Positions 1 to 6,743 of a stretch of 35,450 nt of DNA are shown piece by piece (position 1 is the first letter of the stretch; each line of letters opens with the position of its first letter). Both the position numbers and the translations under genes were made by a program. The notes below the pieces were generated by a model, which saw nothing but the letters and a program-made list of their open reading frames with translations, was not told the DNA's origin and did not search any database. This DNA comes from Bacillota bacterium (GTDB lineage Bacteria; Bacillota; Clostridia; Lachnospirales; Lachnospiraceae), in contig JAEZKD010000245.1 in the NCBI GenBank assembly GCA_023415655.1, positions 1 to 35,450 on the forward strand, read 5' to 3'.

Positions 1-149
1 GCATAATTCCATACTGAATGCATGCTTTTGACAATATAATCAAAATATGAAAAAGTGAACGTATCTCTCCTTATTGATATCAATCCATCTATATTTCAAT
101 TGTATTTTTTGTAGAATTTTACTAAAATAGAATAAAGGAGGTAAGATTC

Positions 150-1004
150 ATGTCGATTGCAGATAAGATATTTATTGATACTTGTAAAGATATACTAGAT
201 CATGGTGAACTCTATCCATGTGAGCGAGGACTTGATGAGAATGGTAATATGACCTACGCAACTTGGGAGGATGGGACTCCAGCCAATGCAATTGGAAAGT
301 TTTGCGTGATTAATCGTTATGATTTATCGAAAGAATTTCCGATTTTGACATTACGACCAATCTCTATGAAGGTAGCGATTGGAGAGATACTATGGATTTG
401 GCAAAAGAAATCCAATAACATTAAAGATTTGAATAGTCACATTTGGGATGAGTGGGCAGATGAGAATGGTTCGATTGGCAAAGCATATGGATATCAATTA
501 GGCATCAAACACAAGTATAAGGAAGGTCTTTTTGACCAAGTGGATCGTTTACTCTTTGACCTAAAAACTTGTCCACATAACCGAAGAATGATTACTACTC
601 TTTGGAATCCAAGCGAGCTATCCGAGATGAACTTATATCCATGTGCCTATGGTATGGAGTTCAATGTTAAAAACGGGAAGCTCAATGCTGTCTTAAATCA
701 ACGATCACAAGATATGTTAGCAGCGAATGGCATCAATGTGGTGGAATATGCGATACTAATTCATATGCTCGCAATTTCAAGTGGGCTAAAAGTCGGTGAA
801 TTCGTACATAAAATTGTAGATGCGCATATCTATGATAGGCATATTGATATGATAAAGGAGCTAATCAAACGACCAACCTTTGACGCTCCAAAGCTTAGCA
901 TTAACCCTGAGGTTAAGAACTTTTATGATTTTAAGATAGAAGATTTCATGTTAGAAGGATATCAAACAGGAGACCAGATCAAAGGTATTCCGATCGCAAT
1001 TTAA
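150..1004 (+). CDS. thyA: Thymidylate synthase (ThyA type)
   Basis: Converts dUMP to dTMP using methylenetetrahydrofolate, in the cytoplasm. The 284-residue protein has the family framework: a catalytic-cysteine motif YPCAYGMEF with Cys165, an arginine pair at 145-146 that would reach the phosphate of the partner subunit, QRSQD at 184-188, Asn196 at the position that selects dUMP over dCMP, and HIYDRH at 226-231. A strong AAAGGAGG lies at 134-141, eight bases before the ATG. It is followed after 15 bases by folA, which recycles the dihydrofolate that this reaction produces, so the pair is an operon. Oddities: the usual His after the catalytic Cys is Ala, and the usual LPFN stretch reads NGIN, so this is a divergent ThyA branch. 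Function is secure; the branch assignment is inference. Confidence 0.95.
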   Translation: MSIADKIFIDTCKDILDHGELYPCERGLDENGNMTYATWEDGTPANAIGKFCVINRYDLSKEFPILTLRPISMKVAIGEILWIWQKKSNNIKDLNSHIWDEWADENGSIGKAYGYQLGIKHKYKEGLFDQVDRLLFDLKTCPHNRRMITTLWNPSELSEMNLYPCAYGMEFNVKNGKLNAVLNQRSQDMLAANGINVVEYAILIHMLAISSGLKVGEFVHKIVDAHIYDRHIDMIKELIKRPTFDAPKLSINPEVKNFYDFKIEDFMLEGYQTGDQIKGIPIAI

Positions 1005-1019
1005 AGAAAGGAGTTTTGA

Positions 1020-1523
1020 ATGAATCTAATTGTAGCTGTTGATCAAAATTGGGCAATTGGTAGTAATGGCAAACTGCTTACTACCTTAAAAAAGGACCAT
1101 GCATTCTTTAAGGAGTTAACCACCAATAAAATTGTCATCTATGGGAGAGAAACTTTAAGAACCTTTCCAAACCAAAAACCTTTGAAACATAGAACCAACC
1201 TCATTTTATCTAGAGATAGTAGGTTTATAGAAGAAAATGCTACGATCCTTCACTCCATACCTGAGCTTTTAACGTATATCAAGTGCTTTGAGAAGGAAGA
1301 TATCTATGTCATCGGTGGCCAAAGTATCTATGAACAACTACTCCCATACACGAAATACGCGTATATAACTAAAATTGATTTGATTTATGATGCAGATCGA
1401 TATTTTCCTAATTTAGATGGATTACAAAATTGGGAACTTATTGAAGAGGGCGAAATCCAATCAGAAAACGATGTATCCTTTCAATTTACGAAGTATATCA
1501 ATCATGATGTAACTTCCTTCTAG
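1020..1523 (+). CDS. folA: Dihydrofolate reductase
   Basis: NADPH-dependent reduction of dihydrofolate to tetrahydrofolate, serving the thymidylate cycle with the upstream thyA. The 167-residue length is normal for a DHFR. Visible motifs are the N-terminal strand MNLIVAVDQNWAIG, a conserved acidic residue Asp26 in KKDHAFFK (equivalent to Asp27 of the E. coli enzyme), the YGRETLRTFP nucleotide-binding segment, and the VIGGQSIYEQLLPY glycine pair near residue 100. The tryptophan that usually precedes the catalytic Asp (Trp22 in E. coli) is replaced by Thr, which I associate with clostridial DHFRs. AAAGGAG at 1007-1013 supports the ATG. The unit ends at the terminator centred near 1647. Confidence 0.93.
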   Translation: MNLIVAVDQNWAIGSNGKLLTTLKKDHAFFKELTTNKIVIYGRETLRTFPNQKPLKHRTNLILSRDSRFIEENATILHSIPELLTYIKCFEKEDIYVIGGQSIYEQLLPYTKYAYITKIDLIYDADRYFPNLDGLQNWELIEEGEIQSENDVSFQFTKYINHDVTSF

Positions 1524-1538
1524 GGAGAGATAACACAG

Positions 1539-1604
1539 ATGAATTCATCAGCTCTACTTTCGATGTACTTTCAAGCATCGATTTATTATGAAAAACAAGA
1601 TTAA
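1539..1604 (+). CDS. Possible 21-residue ORF after folA
   Basis: A short frame reads MNSSALLSMYFQASIYYEKQD between the folA stop and the terminator hairpin. A GGGAGAG sequence at 1523-1529 sits nine bases before its ATG, so it could be translated from the thyA-folA transcript. No family is recognised and a frame this short can arise by chance. It is listed only because it has a plausible ribosome-binding site and fills the gap. Confidence 0.2.
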   Translation: MNSSALLSMYFQASIYYEKQD

Positions 1605-1628
1605 GTTTCATATCCTCTCTTTATCGAT

Positions 1629-1665
1629 AAAAACTCTGCTTTTTCATCAAATAAGCAGAGTTTTT
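1629..1665. terminator. Bidirectional rho-independent terminator
   Basis: Perfect 13-base arms, AAAAACTCTGCTT (1629-1641) and AAGCAGAGTTTTT (1653-1665), with an 11-base loop. The A and T tracts flanking the GC core serve as the U-tail in both directions. It separates the convergent thyA-folA unit from the cassette that ends at 1673. Confidence 0.85.
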
Positions 1666-1672
1666 ATAAAGT

Positions 1673-2113
1673 TTAGTCACAATAGCCCACCTTAATCTGT
1701 AAAAACTTTGTATCATTTTCACCTAATACCACATGATAAAATGGTGTCACCTGCGTTTTATTCGATTGACGCAGGAATTCAATTAAGGACGCATACGCAA
1801 ATTCCGTTGTTGTTTCAAAATTCTCACTTAGCAAGATAGACATCATATGATCGACAGAATAATAACTATGAAAGGACATATTCTCTGGAACCTTCACATA
1901 ATCTTCCTGCACAGGCATAAAATACTCCATAATAACATTCGAATCGGAAGGAATATTCAGCAAGGCATAAAACAAAGGCCCTTTGCAATGAACCTTTAAG
2001 GCCTCTAGCTCCTTTTTAAAATCAGCTAATACCTTCGGTGCCTCTTCATAGTAAAATGCGTACTTTTTCGATATCACATTCGAATAACGGATGAAATCCT
2101 CTGTATATATCAT
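1673..2113 (-). CDS. DUF5085-like cassette protein (distal copy)
   Basis: A 146-residue soluble protein with no signal peptide or membrane segment. The longest frame begins at a GTG (2119), but AGGAG at 2121-2125 lies seven bases before the internal ATG at 2113 and only one base before the GTG, so the ATG is chosen. It shares a framework with the gene just upstream: GP-x-x-Y near residue 50, F-M/L-P about 20 residues later, an EN-x-S/T-x-H/Y strand, and PFYH/PFYN near the C terminus. From memory this resembles the Firmicutes family DUF5085, found beside LXG-type secretion effectors and built like an effector-binding (GyrI-like) domain; I could not check this. It is last in the four-gene cassette and may be a chaperone, export-targeting or immunity factor. 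Function unknown. Confidence 0.8.
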   Translation of the reverse strand: MIYTEDFIRYSNVISKKYAFYYEEAPKVLADFKKELEALKVHCKGPLFYALLNIPSDSNVIMEYFMPVQEDYVKVPENMSFHSYYSVDHMMSILLSENFETTTEFAYASLIEFLRQSNKTQVTPFYHVVLGENDTKFLQIKVGYCD

Positions 2114-2128
2114 AGCCACTCTCCTAAC

Positions 2129-2575
2129 CTACTCTACTGTCTTAATCGGAGCATAAATATCGATGATTCCACCACCATAGACATCAAGATAAATGTTATA
2201 AAATGGTTCCACCAAATCAAGTTTCTCAGATTTAGCTGCTAACTTTAGCAACTCATAAGAAGGAGCTATACTTTCTGTTAGGTCTGCATGGCGGTACCAT
2301 AATCCATCTTCAAATTTAAAGCTCGTCATAAAGTGATATGTACTATTTTCTTTTAATTCCACCTGTGCATTCAAAGGAAGAAATAGCTCAAATTCTTTCA
2401 TTGATTCCTCTAAAGTATCCGTAACGGTATATATAATCGGTCCAGTACCGAACAGACCTAGCTTTAATATTGTATATTTAAGTTCGAGTATCTTCTCCTT
2501 GAGCTCTCTTTTTTGACATATTACTTTCATACGTATTACATTATGAAATTCTACAGGACTTCGTCTTATTTTCAT
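2129..2575 (-). CDS. DUF5085-like cassette protein (proximal copy)
   Basis: A 148-residue soluble protein without signal peptide or TM segments, related to the next gene downstream and separated from it by only 15 bases. Shared landmarks are GTGPIIY near residue 45, FLPLNAQVEL, ENSTYHFMTSF, and VEPFYNIYLDVYGG near residue 125. The N-terminal ~35 residues are basic and differ from the paralogue. GAGGAG about 12 bases upstream, with ATAGGA closer in, serves as the ribosome-binding region. The spacing suggests duplication followed by divergence, as expected if the two act as a heterodimer or each serve the effector encoded upstream. The family name (DUF5085) is from memory and the function is unknown. 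Confidence 0.8.
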   Translation of the reverse strand: MKIRRSPVEFHNVIRMKVICQKRELKEKILELKYTILKLGLFGTGPIIYTVTDTLEESMKEFELFLPLNAQVELKENSTYHFMTSFKFEDGLWYRHADLTESIAPSYELLKLAAKSEKLDLVEPFYNIYLDVYGGGIIDIYAPIKTVE

Positions 2576-2618
2576 ATTCCTATCATCTCCTCATTTATCC
2601 TAAAAAACTCCACATCAT

Positions 2619-3911
2619 CTACCAAATCAGATCCCCGATAAAATCTCCAATATCATCCACAAAATCCTTTGCACCTTCATAAACATCTTGCAGCCCATCC
2701 GAGACAGCATCAACAACGTTTCCAATTTGTTCCGAAGCATAATCGACAACCGTATCAACAGCCATTTTAGCCCCATCTACTAAACTATCCTTTTGACCAT
2801 CTCCATCAAAATCGGTAATACCAACATTAAATGCTAAATTAATGGCTGCTCCTGATGCAATTCCAACGACAGTCCCAATCGGTGGTGCAATGAGGGATCC
2901 TATGGCAGCTCCAGTGGCCATTGCACCAGCTGAACTACCAATATCAATTGCAACATCTGTAGCTGTATTTACAACAGTTTTTGGTGTAAAGGTCCATTCA
3001 CCATCAACATAAGTATTCTCAATAAAATTACTACCAATAGATAATACAGTTGACGCGGTTCCAAGTATTTTCAAGCCTTTTGCTGGTTTTGATAGTTGAG
3101 ACCATTTGGAATAATCAAAATCGCCAATAATACCATCCTTAAGCGTATTATTAAATACATCAGTAAATTGATCTACCTTACTTAAATTTAATCTTTTAAT
3201 ATATTTACTCAAATCTTCGTACTGAACCTGATTAAAATACCTACTCTTATTTCTTGTTAGATCACCATTCGCTTTGTAGATATCAAAGCCACGATTCATA
3301 AAGGTACGCACTTGATAGTCTGACCAGTTTTCACTACCTTGGATGAGATTTTTCAAAAGATCTTTTACTTGAGCATGTGTTAAATTATTGATATTTTTAA
3401 AATAGAGATAGGTTTTTCCATCACTTAATATATCTGAAGTAAACTGAACACCAGATTGATAGAGCTTGATGGCTTTGATCATTTGTTCATCATTATTGCA
3501 TAGGTCAAGTAATAAACTTAACGGAATGTCCAAATCTCCATACATCTCTGTCACTTTTAAGATAAAAGGTTCCTCTGTACTCTGATTGAATGCCAGATCA
3601 TTGGCAGTAGGTTCAGATGGAGATGTAATATCCATAAAGAGACAATATAAGGAATAATCAGCTTCCCGATAAGTAGCCGCTCCAGCAGCAGTTGTCTGAA
3701 TGATGTTTGAAATCTTTGTAGCAAGTGTAGTTATGGACTGGTTAATTGAAGTAATCTGTTCATTGATGCTATATCGTCTTAAAACATTGGATGACAATTG
3801 ATTGCGAAGCGAATTCATAGCATTGATTGCTTGATCAAGTTCATAAAGTTTAGAATTTAACGTTGTATTTAATTCATTTACTAAGTCTAAATCAATCGAA
3901 ATATTTGCCAT
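2619..3911 (-). CDS. Putative type VII secretion (LXG/ESX-like) effector
   Basis: A 430-residue protein with no Sec signal. Residues 1-85 are two predicted long helices (heptad-like, Asn/Ser/Ile-rich) ending in YREAD at 81-85, which fits the YxxxD/E export motif that follows helical hairpins in ESX/type VII substrates. Residues 115-275 are a mixed middle domain. Residues 276-300 (KPAKGLKILGTASTVLSIG) lead into a Gly/Ala-rich hydrophobic stretch at 324-365, then a DFDGDGQKDS acidic loop at 367-376 resembling a calcium-binding EF-hand/dockerin loop, and an acidic amphipathic tail ending FIGDLIW. The arrangement resembles LXG-type antibacterial effectors with membrane-active C termini. No WXG motif and no secretion apparatus (EssC, EssB) are in the window. 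It lies between a two-TM protein and two small paired proteins. The effector role is inference. Confidence 0.6.
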   Translation of the reverse strand: MANISIDLDLVNELNTTLNSKLYELDQAINAMNSLRNQLSSNVLRRYSINEQITSINQSITTLATKISNIIQTTAAGAATYREADYSLYCLFMDITSPSEPTANDLAFNQSTEEPFILKVTEMYGDLDIPLSLLLDLCNNDEQMIKAIKLYQSGVQFTSDILSDGKTYLYFKNINNLTHAQVKDLLKNLIQGSENWSDYQVRTFMNRGFDIYKANGDLTRNKSRYFNQVQYEDLSKYIKRLNLSKVDQFTDVFNNTLKDGIIGDFDYSKWSQLSKPAKGLKILGTASTVLSIGSNFIENTYVDGEWTFTPKTVVNTATDVAIDIGSSAGAMATGAAIGSLIAPPIGTVVGIASGAAINLAFNVGITDFDGDGQKDSLVDGAKMAVDTVVDYASEQIGNVVDAVSDGLQDVYEGAKDFVDDIGDFIGDLIW

Positions 3912-3975
3912 GTGTGGTACCCCACTTTTATACTTTTCGGATTGGTTAATAAAGTATCAGAAATTCAAGTTACGA

Positions 3976-4677
3976 TTAAGCCTTCTGACTTGTTATTATC
4001 ATATGTAGTAACTCACTTTTGTTATATATTTCTGAACTCTCATGTGAATCACAATATTCTTTTAGAATCCTTTGAGAATTTTGATTTAGTCTTGTAATTC
4101 CATCGGCTGAAGGATACCGTAAAAGTTTCCAGAATGGAAGTGTCTTTTTTAGCTGTTCTTTTATTTCCTTGGTATATTGACTATGAAATGATAACCTTAG
4201 ATTGTAATGACTTCCGTCTATGAAATGAAAGGTAAAGTAATCAGAACCACCCTTAATGTAGGTAGAGAATTGACTACAACCTATAACAGAATTTTTTGCT
4301 ATAAATTTTTTATTTAGATAAATCCAATGTTCTGATTCCAAATATAGCTTTGCTGGGATACCTTCGATTGAAACAAAGCTTTCAGAATTTAAATCTTGTA
4401 ACAATGATTTCACATTAATTTTATTATTAAAATAGAGTACATGACTTGATTTTCTTGTGAATAGTAATAGAACGAAATGGATTAGTAATAGATATAAGAG
4501 TGTTTCCAGCATGGTTTGATCGATCGTTGTATTGTCTATCTTCCCAAGATTTCCTGAAGCTTTTAGCACAAAAAATAATAGGTATAAGAAAGCACAAATA
4601 ATCTCGATGCATGGTAAATAGAGATATTTCAAGTGATAACAACTTTTCAGCTGTGACATTTTTATGGTAGTTTTCAT
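3976..4677 (-). CDS. Two-TM membrane protein, candidate immunity protein
   Basis: A 233-residue protein, first gene of the accessory cassette. Two hydrophobic segments are visible, about residues 18-42 (YLPCIEIICAFLYLLFFVL) and 58-74 (METLLYLLLIHFVLLLF region). They are followed by a ~155-residue soluble domain with alternating strands and a C-terminal helix, a layout like bacterial PH-type or YcxB-like membrane proteins. A strong GAGGAGGGG lies just upstream of the ATG. No family is recognised with confidence. Position directly before the effector-like gene, under the cassette promoter, makes an immunity or membrane-anchoring role plausible, but that is context only. A 64-base gap separates it from the effector gene. 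Confidence 0.75.
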   Translation of the reverse strand: MKTTIKMSQLKSCYHLKYLYLPCIEIICAFLYLLFFVLKASGNLGKIDNTTIDQTMLETLLYLLLIHFVLLLFTRKSSHVLYFNNKINVKSLLQDLNSESFVSIEGIPAKLYLESEHWIYLNKKFIAKNSVIGCSQFSTYIKGGSDYFTFHFIDGSHYNLRLSFHSQYTKEIKEQLKKTLPFWKLLRYPSADGITRLNQNSQRILKEYCDSHESSEIYNKSELLHMIITSQKA

Positions 4678-4694
4678 TCACACCCCTCCTCATA

Positions 4695-4728
4695 CATGCC
4701 ATAATATCATATGGAATATTATAGCATG
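4695..4728. promoter_or_regulatory. Inverted repeat (candidate operator) at cassette promoter
   Basis: The arms CATGCCATAATAT (4695-4707) and ATATTATAGCATG (4716-4728) are inverted with 12 of 13 positions matching and an 8-base centre. The right arm covers the -10 box of the minus-strand promoter and the left arm lies just past the predicted start of transcription. The whole palindrome cannot be in the transcript, so a protein-binding operator is more likely than an RNA hairpin. Confidence 0.55.
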
Positions 4729-4746
4729 TATTCATTTCGGAGACAA
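4718..4746 (-). promoter_or_regulatory. Promoter of the effector-like cassette
   Basis: On the minus strand TTGTCT (4741-4746) is followed by a 17-base spacer and a perfect TATAAT (4718-4723) preceded by TGC, an extended -10. Transcription would begin near 4711, about 34 bases before the ATG at 4677. It overlaps the inverted repeat at 4695-4728. Confidence 0.7.
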
Positions 4747-4781
4747 TATGATTCATTTTTCATTATCCAAAAGCAGACTCT

Positions 4782-5111
4782 TTAATCATCAAAATAGGAA
4801 GAACAATAGGTTTCAATATCGTGTTCCAAACAAAATGCCTGAAAACGAATATCTGCACGCTCTCCACCAAAGTTCTCTTTGATGACTTCAAGCACCTCAG
4901 AATCACTTTTTCCTGGAGCTAAGAGTTCAATCATCTTTTGTGTACTCATCAGATCCAACAAGATTTCATATTCATACTCTCCTCCTTCAGGTACTTCTTT
5001 AGTCGGAAGGTATTGATCATATCCTGATAAGGTAAATTTCCCAAACTCTAAGATAGCAATCGTCTGTGTATGGACTTTTTCTGTTTTGTGTTCATAAAGT
5101 ATTATCTGCAT
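4782..5111 (-). CDS. Hypothetical acidic 109-aa protein
   Basis: The frame can be extended to an ATG at 5129, but TTAGGAG sits five bases before the internal ATG at 5111, which gives MQIILYEHKTEKVHTQ as the N terminus. The protein is soluble, acidic (GGEYEYEILLD, CSSYFDD tail) and has no signal peptide or TM segments. No family is recognised. It begins 33 bases after the antiporter gene stops, on the same strand, so it is probably co-transcribed and could modulate it. The coding frame is supported by its ribosome-binding site and by the absence of a competing frame. Function unknown. Confidence 0.75.
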   Translation of the reverse strand: MQIILYEHKTEKVHTQTIAILEFGKFTLSGYDQYLPTKEVPEGGEYEYEILLDLMSTQKMIELLAPGKSDSEVLEVIKENFGGERADIRFQAFCLEHDIETYCSSYFDD

Positions 5112-5144
5112 GTTAACTCCTAATTTCATTATTTTTCATGTTTC

Positions 5145-6338
5145 CTATTTTTCTACAGTAGACTCTTTGCACAGTAACTTCATATAGAATCGATCCACCA
5201 AAAATGCTCCCAAAGGTGCAGTGATCAGTATTGACAGTACTGCTACTGTTAACACTTTTTGACCACAAGCGAATCCATAAGCAAGTGGAAGCCCACCAAT
5301 GGCAGCTTGTACCGTAGCTTTTGGCGAATATGCCATCATACAAAAGATTCTTTCCTTCTTTGTCAGTTTTGTCCGTATTAAGCAGACACCAACTCCGATC
5401 ATTCGTATTACTAGAGCAAAAAGTACAATTAAGATTGCAAGCACTCCTGCTTTTCGTGCATAAGATAGGTCAACAGTGGCACCAACTAGGACAAAGAGCA
5501 GTACTTCTGCTGCAACCCATAATTTATTATATTTAGATGATAAGCGTTTCGCAAGCTTAGTATTACTTTTATATATTAGAATACCCATACTCATAATACC
5601 AATTAACCCTGAGATTGCTACCATCCCTTTTAACTGATGTTCCAGTTCAAGCATTAAGAATGAAAAACTCAGTAACACGATCACTTTCACCGAGTCTCTG
5701 ATATGAAACATTTTAAAAAAGCGGTTTAGACAATAGCCTATGATGATTCCAGTGAGGCTGCCTAGTATAATTGAAATTGGTATCTGTAAAAACTCTAAGA
5801 AATTAACATTCCCACCTTGTGCAAGCGATACCAAGGCAGTAAATACAACAATGACAAAGACATCATCCACAGAAGCCCCAGCTAAGATTAACTGAGGTAT
5901 GCTATGTGTTTTACCATAGCCCTCCTCGATTAATTTTAACATTCTTGGAACAATGACTGCTGGTGATACTGCAGCAATTACACTTCCGATGATTGCTGCT
6001 TCTAAGTAGGTTACAGAAAAAATCATAGGTGCTAGTATGATTACAGCTAGCATTTCAAAACAAGCCGGAACAAAACACATCAGTATGGCTGGTCTTCCAA
6101 CTTTTTTTAAATCCTCAATATTTAATGACAGCCCTGCCCGTGTTAAGATAATGACGAGAGCCAATTGACGCAAATCTGCAGAAATGGATAAAATCTTAGA
6201 ATCTAGTAGATTTAGAGCGTATGGACCTAATAAGATTCCAGTCAATATCATTCCAATGAGCCCAGGTAATTTTAGTTTTTGAAAGATAGAACTTAATATC
6301 AATCCAAGTATAAAGATAAGTGCAAGACTTGTTAACAT
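5145..6338 (-). CDS. Cation:proton antiporter (CPA2/Kef-type membrane domain)
   Basis: A 397-residue protein made of about twelve hydrophobic segments, the size of a stand-alone exchanger domain with no RCK/TrkA nucleotide-binding tail. Landmarks are GLILSSIFQKLKLPGLIGMILTG at the start, the unwound-helix motif AAVSPAVIVPRM (residues 122-133) and the ion-binding pair Asp158-Asp159 in GASVDDVF, which in this superfamily marks electrogenic Na+ or K+/H+ exchangers. AAGGAG precedes the ATG at a good distance. The transcript appears to start near 6476, giving a ~138-base leader. A small acidic protein gene follows. The ion (Na+, K+ or Li+) cannot be told from the sequence. Confidence 0.85.
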   Translation of the reverse strand: MLTSLALIFILGLILSSIFQKLKLPGLIGMILTGILLGPYALNLLDSKILSISADLRQLALVIILTRAGLSLNIEDLKKVGRPAILMCFVPACFEMLAVIILAPMIFSVTYLEAAIIGSVIAAVSPAVIVPRMLKLIEEGYGKTHSIPQLILAGASVDDVFVIVVFTALVSLAQGGNVNFLEFLQIPISIILGSLTGIIIGYCLNRFFKMFHIRDSVKVIVLLSFSFLMLELEHQLKGMVAISGLIGIMSMGILIYKSNTKLAKRLSSKYNKLWVAAEVLLFVLVGATVDLSYARKAGVLAILIVLFALVIRMIGVGVCLIRTKLTKKERIFCMMAYSPKATVQAAIGGLPLAYGFACGQKVLTVAVLSILITAPLGAFLVDRFYMKLLCKESTVEK

Positions 6339-6476
6339 TGTTCGTCTCCTTAAAGGTGTTTTATTTCACGTAGAAACGTATATCGTTGACGTTAGCCCAA
6401 ATAATGTTTCATACTCTTCCCAACCCTGAGAAGGGCAAAAATAGAAGGTCATTCCTTTTTATACAGATGGCAACAC
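6339..6476 (-). promoter_or_regulatory. Long structured leader of the antiporter gene
   Basis: Read on the minus strand, this untranslated leader contains a hairpin CUUCUC-AGGGUU-GGGAAG (one G-U pair) whose flanks GCC and GGC can close a longer enclosing helix, followed by an UACGU-rich segment (ACGTCAACGATATACGTTTCTACGTG) and the AAGGAG ribosome-binding site. Long leaders before cation transporters often hold ion or c-di-AMP riboswitches. I did not recognise the consensus of ydaO, yybP-ykoY, fluoride, DUF1646 or nhaA-I motifs. Regulatory function is inference. Confidence 0.35.
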
Positions 6477-6482
6477 ATGGTA

Positions 6483-6511
6483 ATTTTAGCACTATAACTT
6501 ATGTATTTCAA
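6483..6511 (-). promoter_or_regulatory. Promoter of the antiporter operon
   Basis: On the minus strand TTGAAA (6506-6511), a 17-base spacer, and TAAAAT (6483-6488) preceded by TGC form a good vegetative promoter with extended -10. The predicted start is near 6476. Confidence 0.55.
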
Positions 6512-6636
6512 TTTTTATTTTTCTTCCTACTTAATAATCCACAGACGTTGAGATTAGACAAGAAAAAAAACGTTTTGCGAACTTTTCCTTGTCATTAACA
6601 ATAGGAATTTGCAACCCTTCACTTGTCATGAGTAAA
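6512..6636. other. AT-rich spacer between recombinase terminator and antiporter promoter
   Basis: The remainder of the 405-base gap between the antiporter and the recombinase gene. It holds a run of eight A (6572-6579) followed by CGTTTTGCG, but no coding frame with a ribosome-binding site and no clear structure. Confidence 0.5.
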
Positions 6637-6671
6637 AAAAGCTGACCAACCCTATCGTTGTATCAGCTTTT
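6637..6671 (-). terminator. Terminator of the serine recombinase gene
   Basis: Perfect arms AAAAGCTGA (6637-6645) and TCAGCTTTT (6663-6671). On the minus strand the hairpin runs into a seven-base T tract (6634-6640), 70 bases after the recombinase stop codon. Confidence 0.8.
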
Positions 6672-6743
6672 CCTGTTTTATATTTTATCAATTTATAACT
6701 AAGATTTCAAACAAATTCTCCACTTAATGATACTAGTACAATC

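Noticed and set aside
28..40. TTGACA and TATAAT upstream of thyA
   Set aside because: They are adjacent, with one base between, so they cannot be -35 and -10 of one promoter. Another pair, TTGTAT (100-105) and TAAAAT (123-128), would start the RNA inside the Shine-Dalgarno, so no thyA promoter is called.
4427..4756. A 109-codon minus-strand frame upstream of and overlapping the two-TM protein gene
   Set aside because: It begins upstream of the cassette -35 box, lacks a ribosome-binding site, and overlaps a better-supported frame.
6339..6476. Assigning the antiporter leader to a named riboswitch class
   Set aside because: No consensus core of a known class could be matched by eye; it is left as an unclassified leader.
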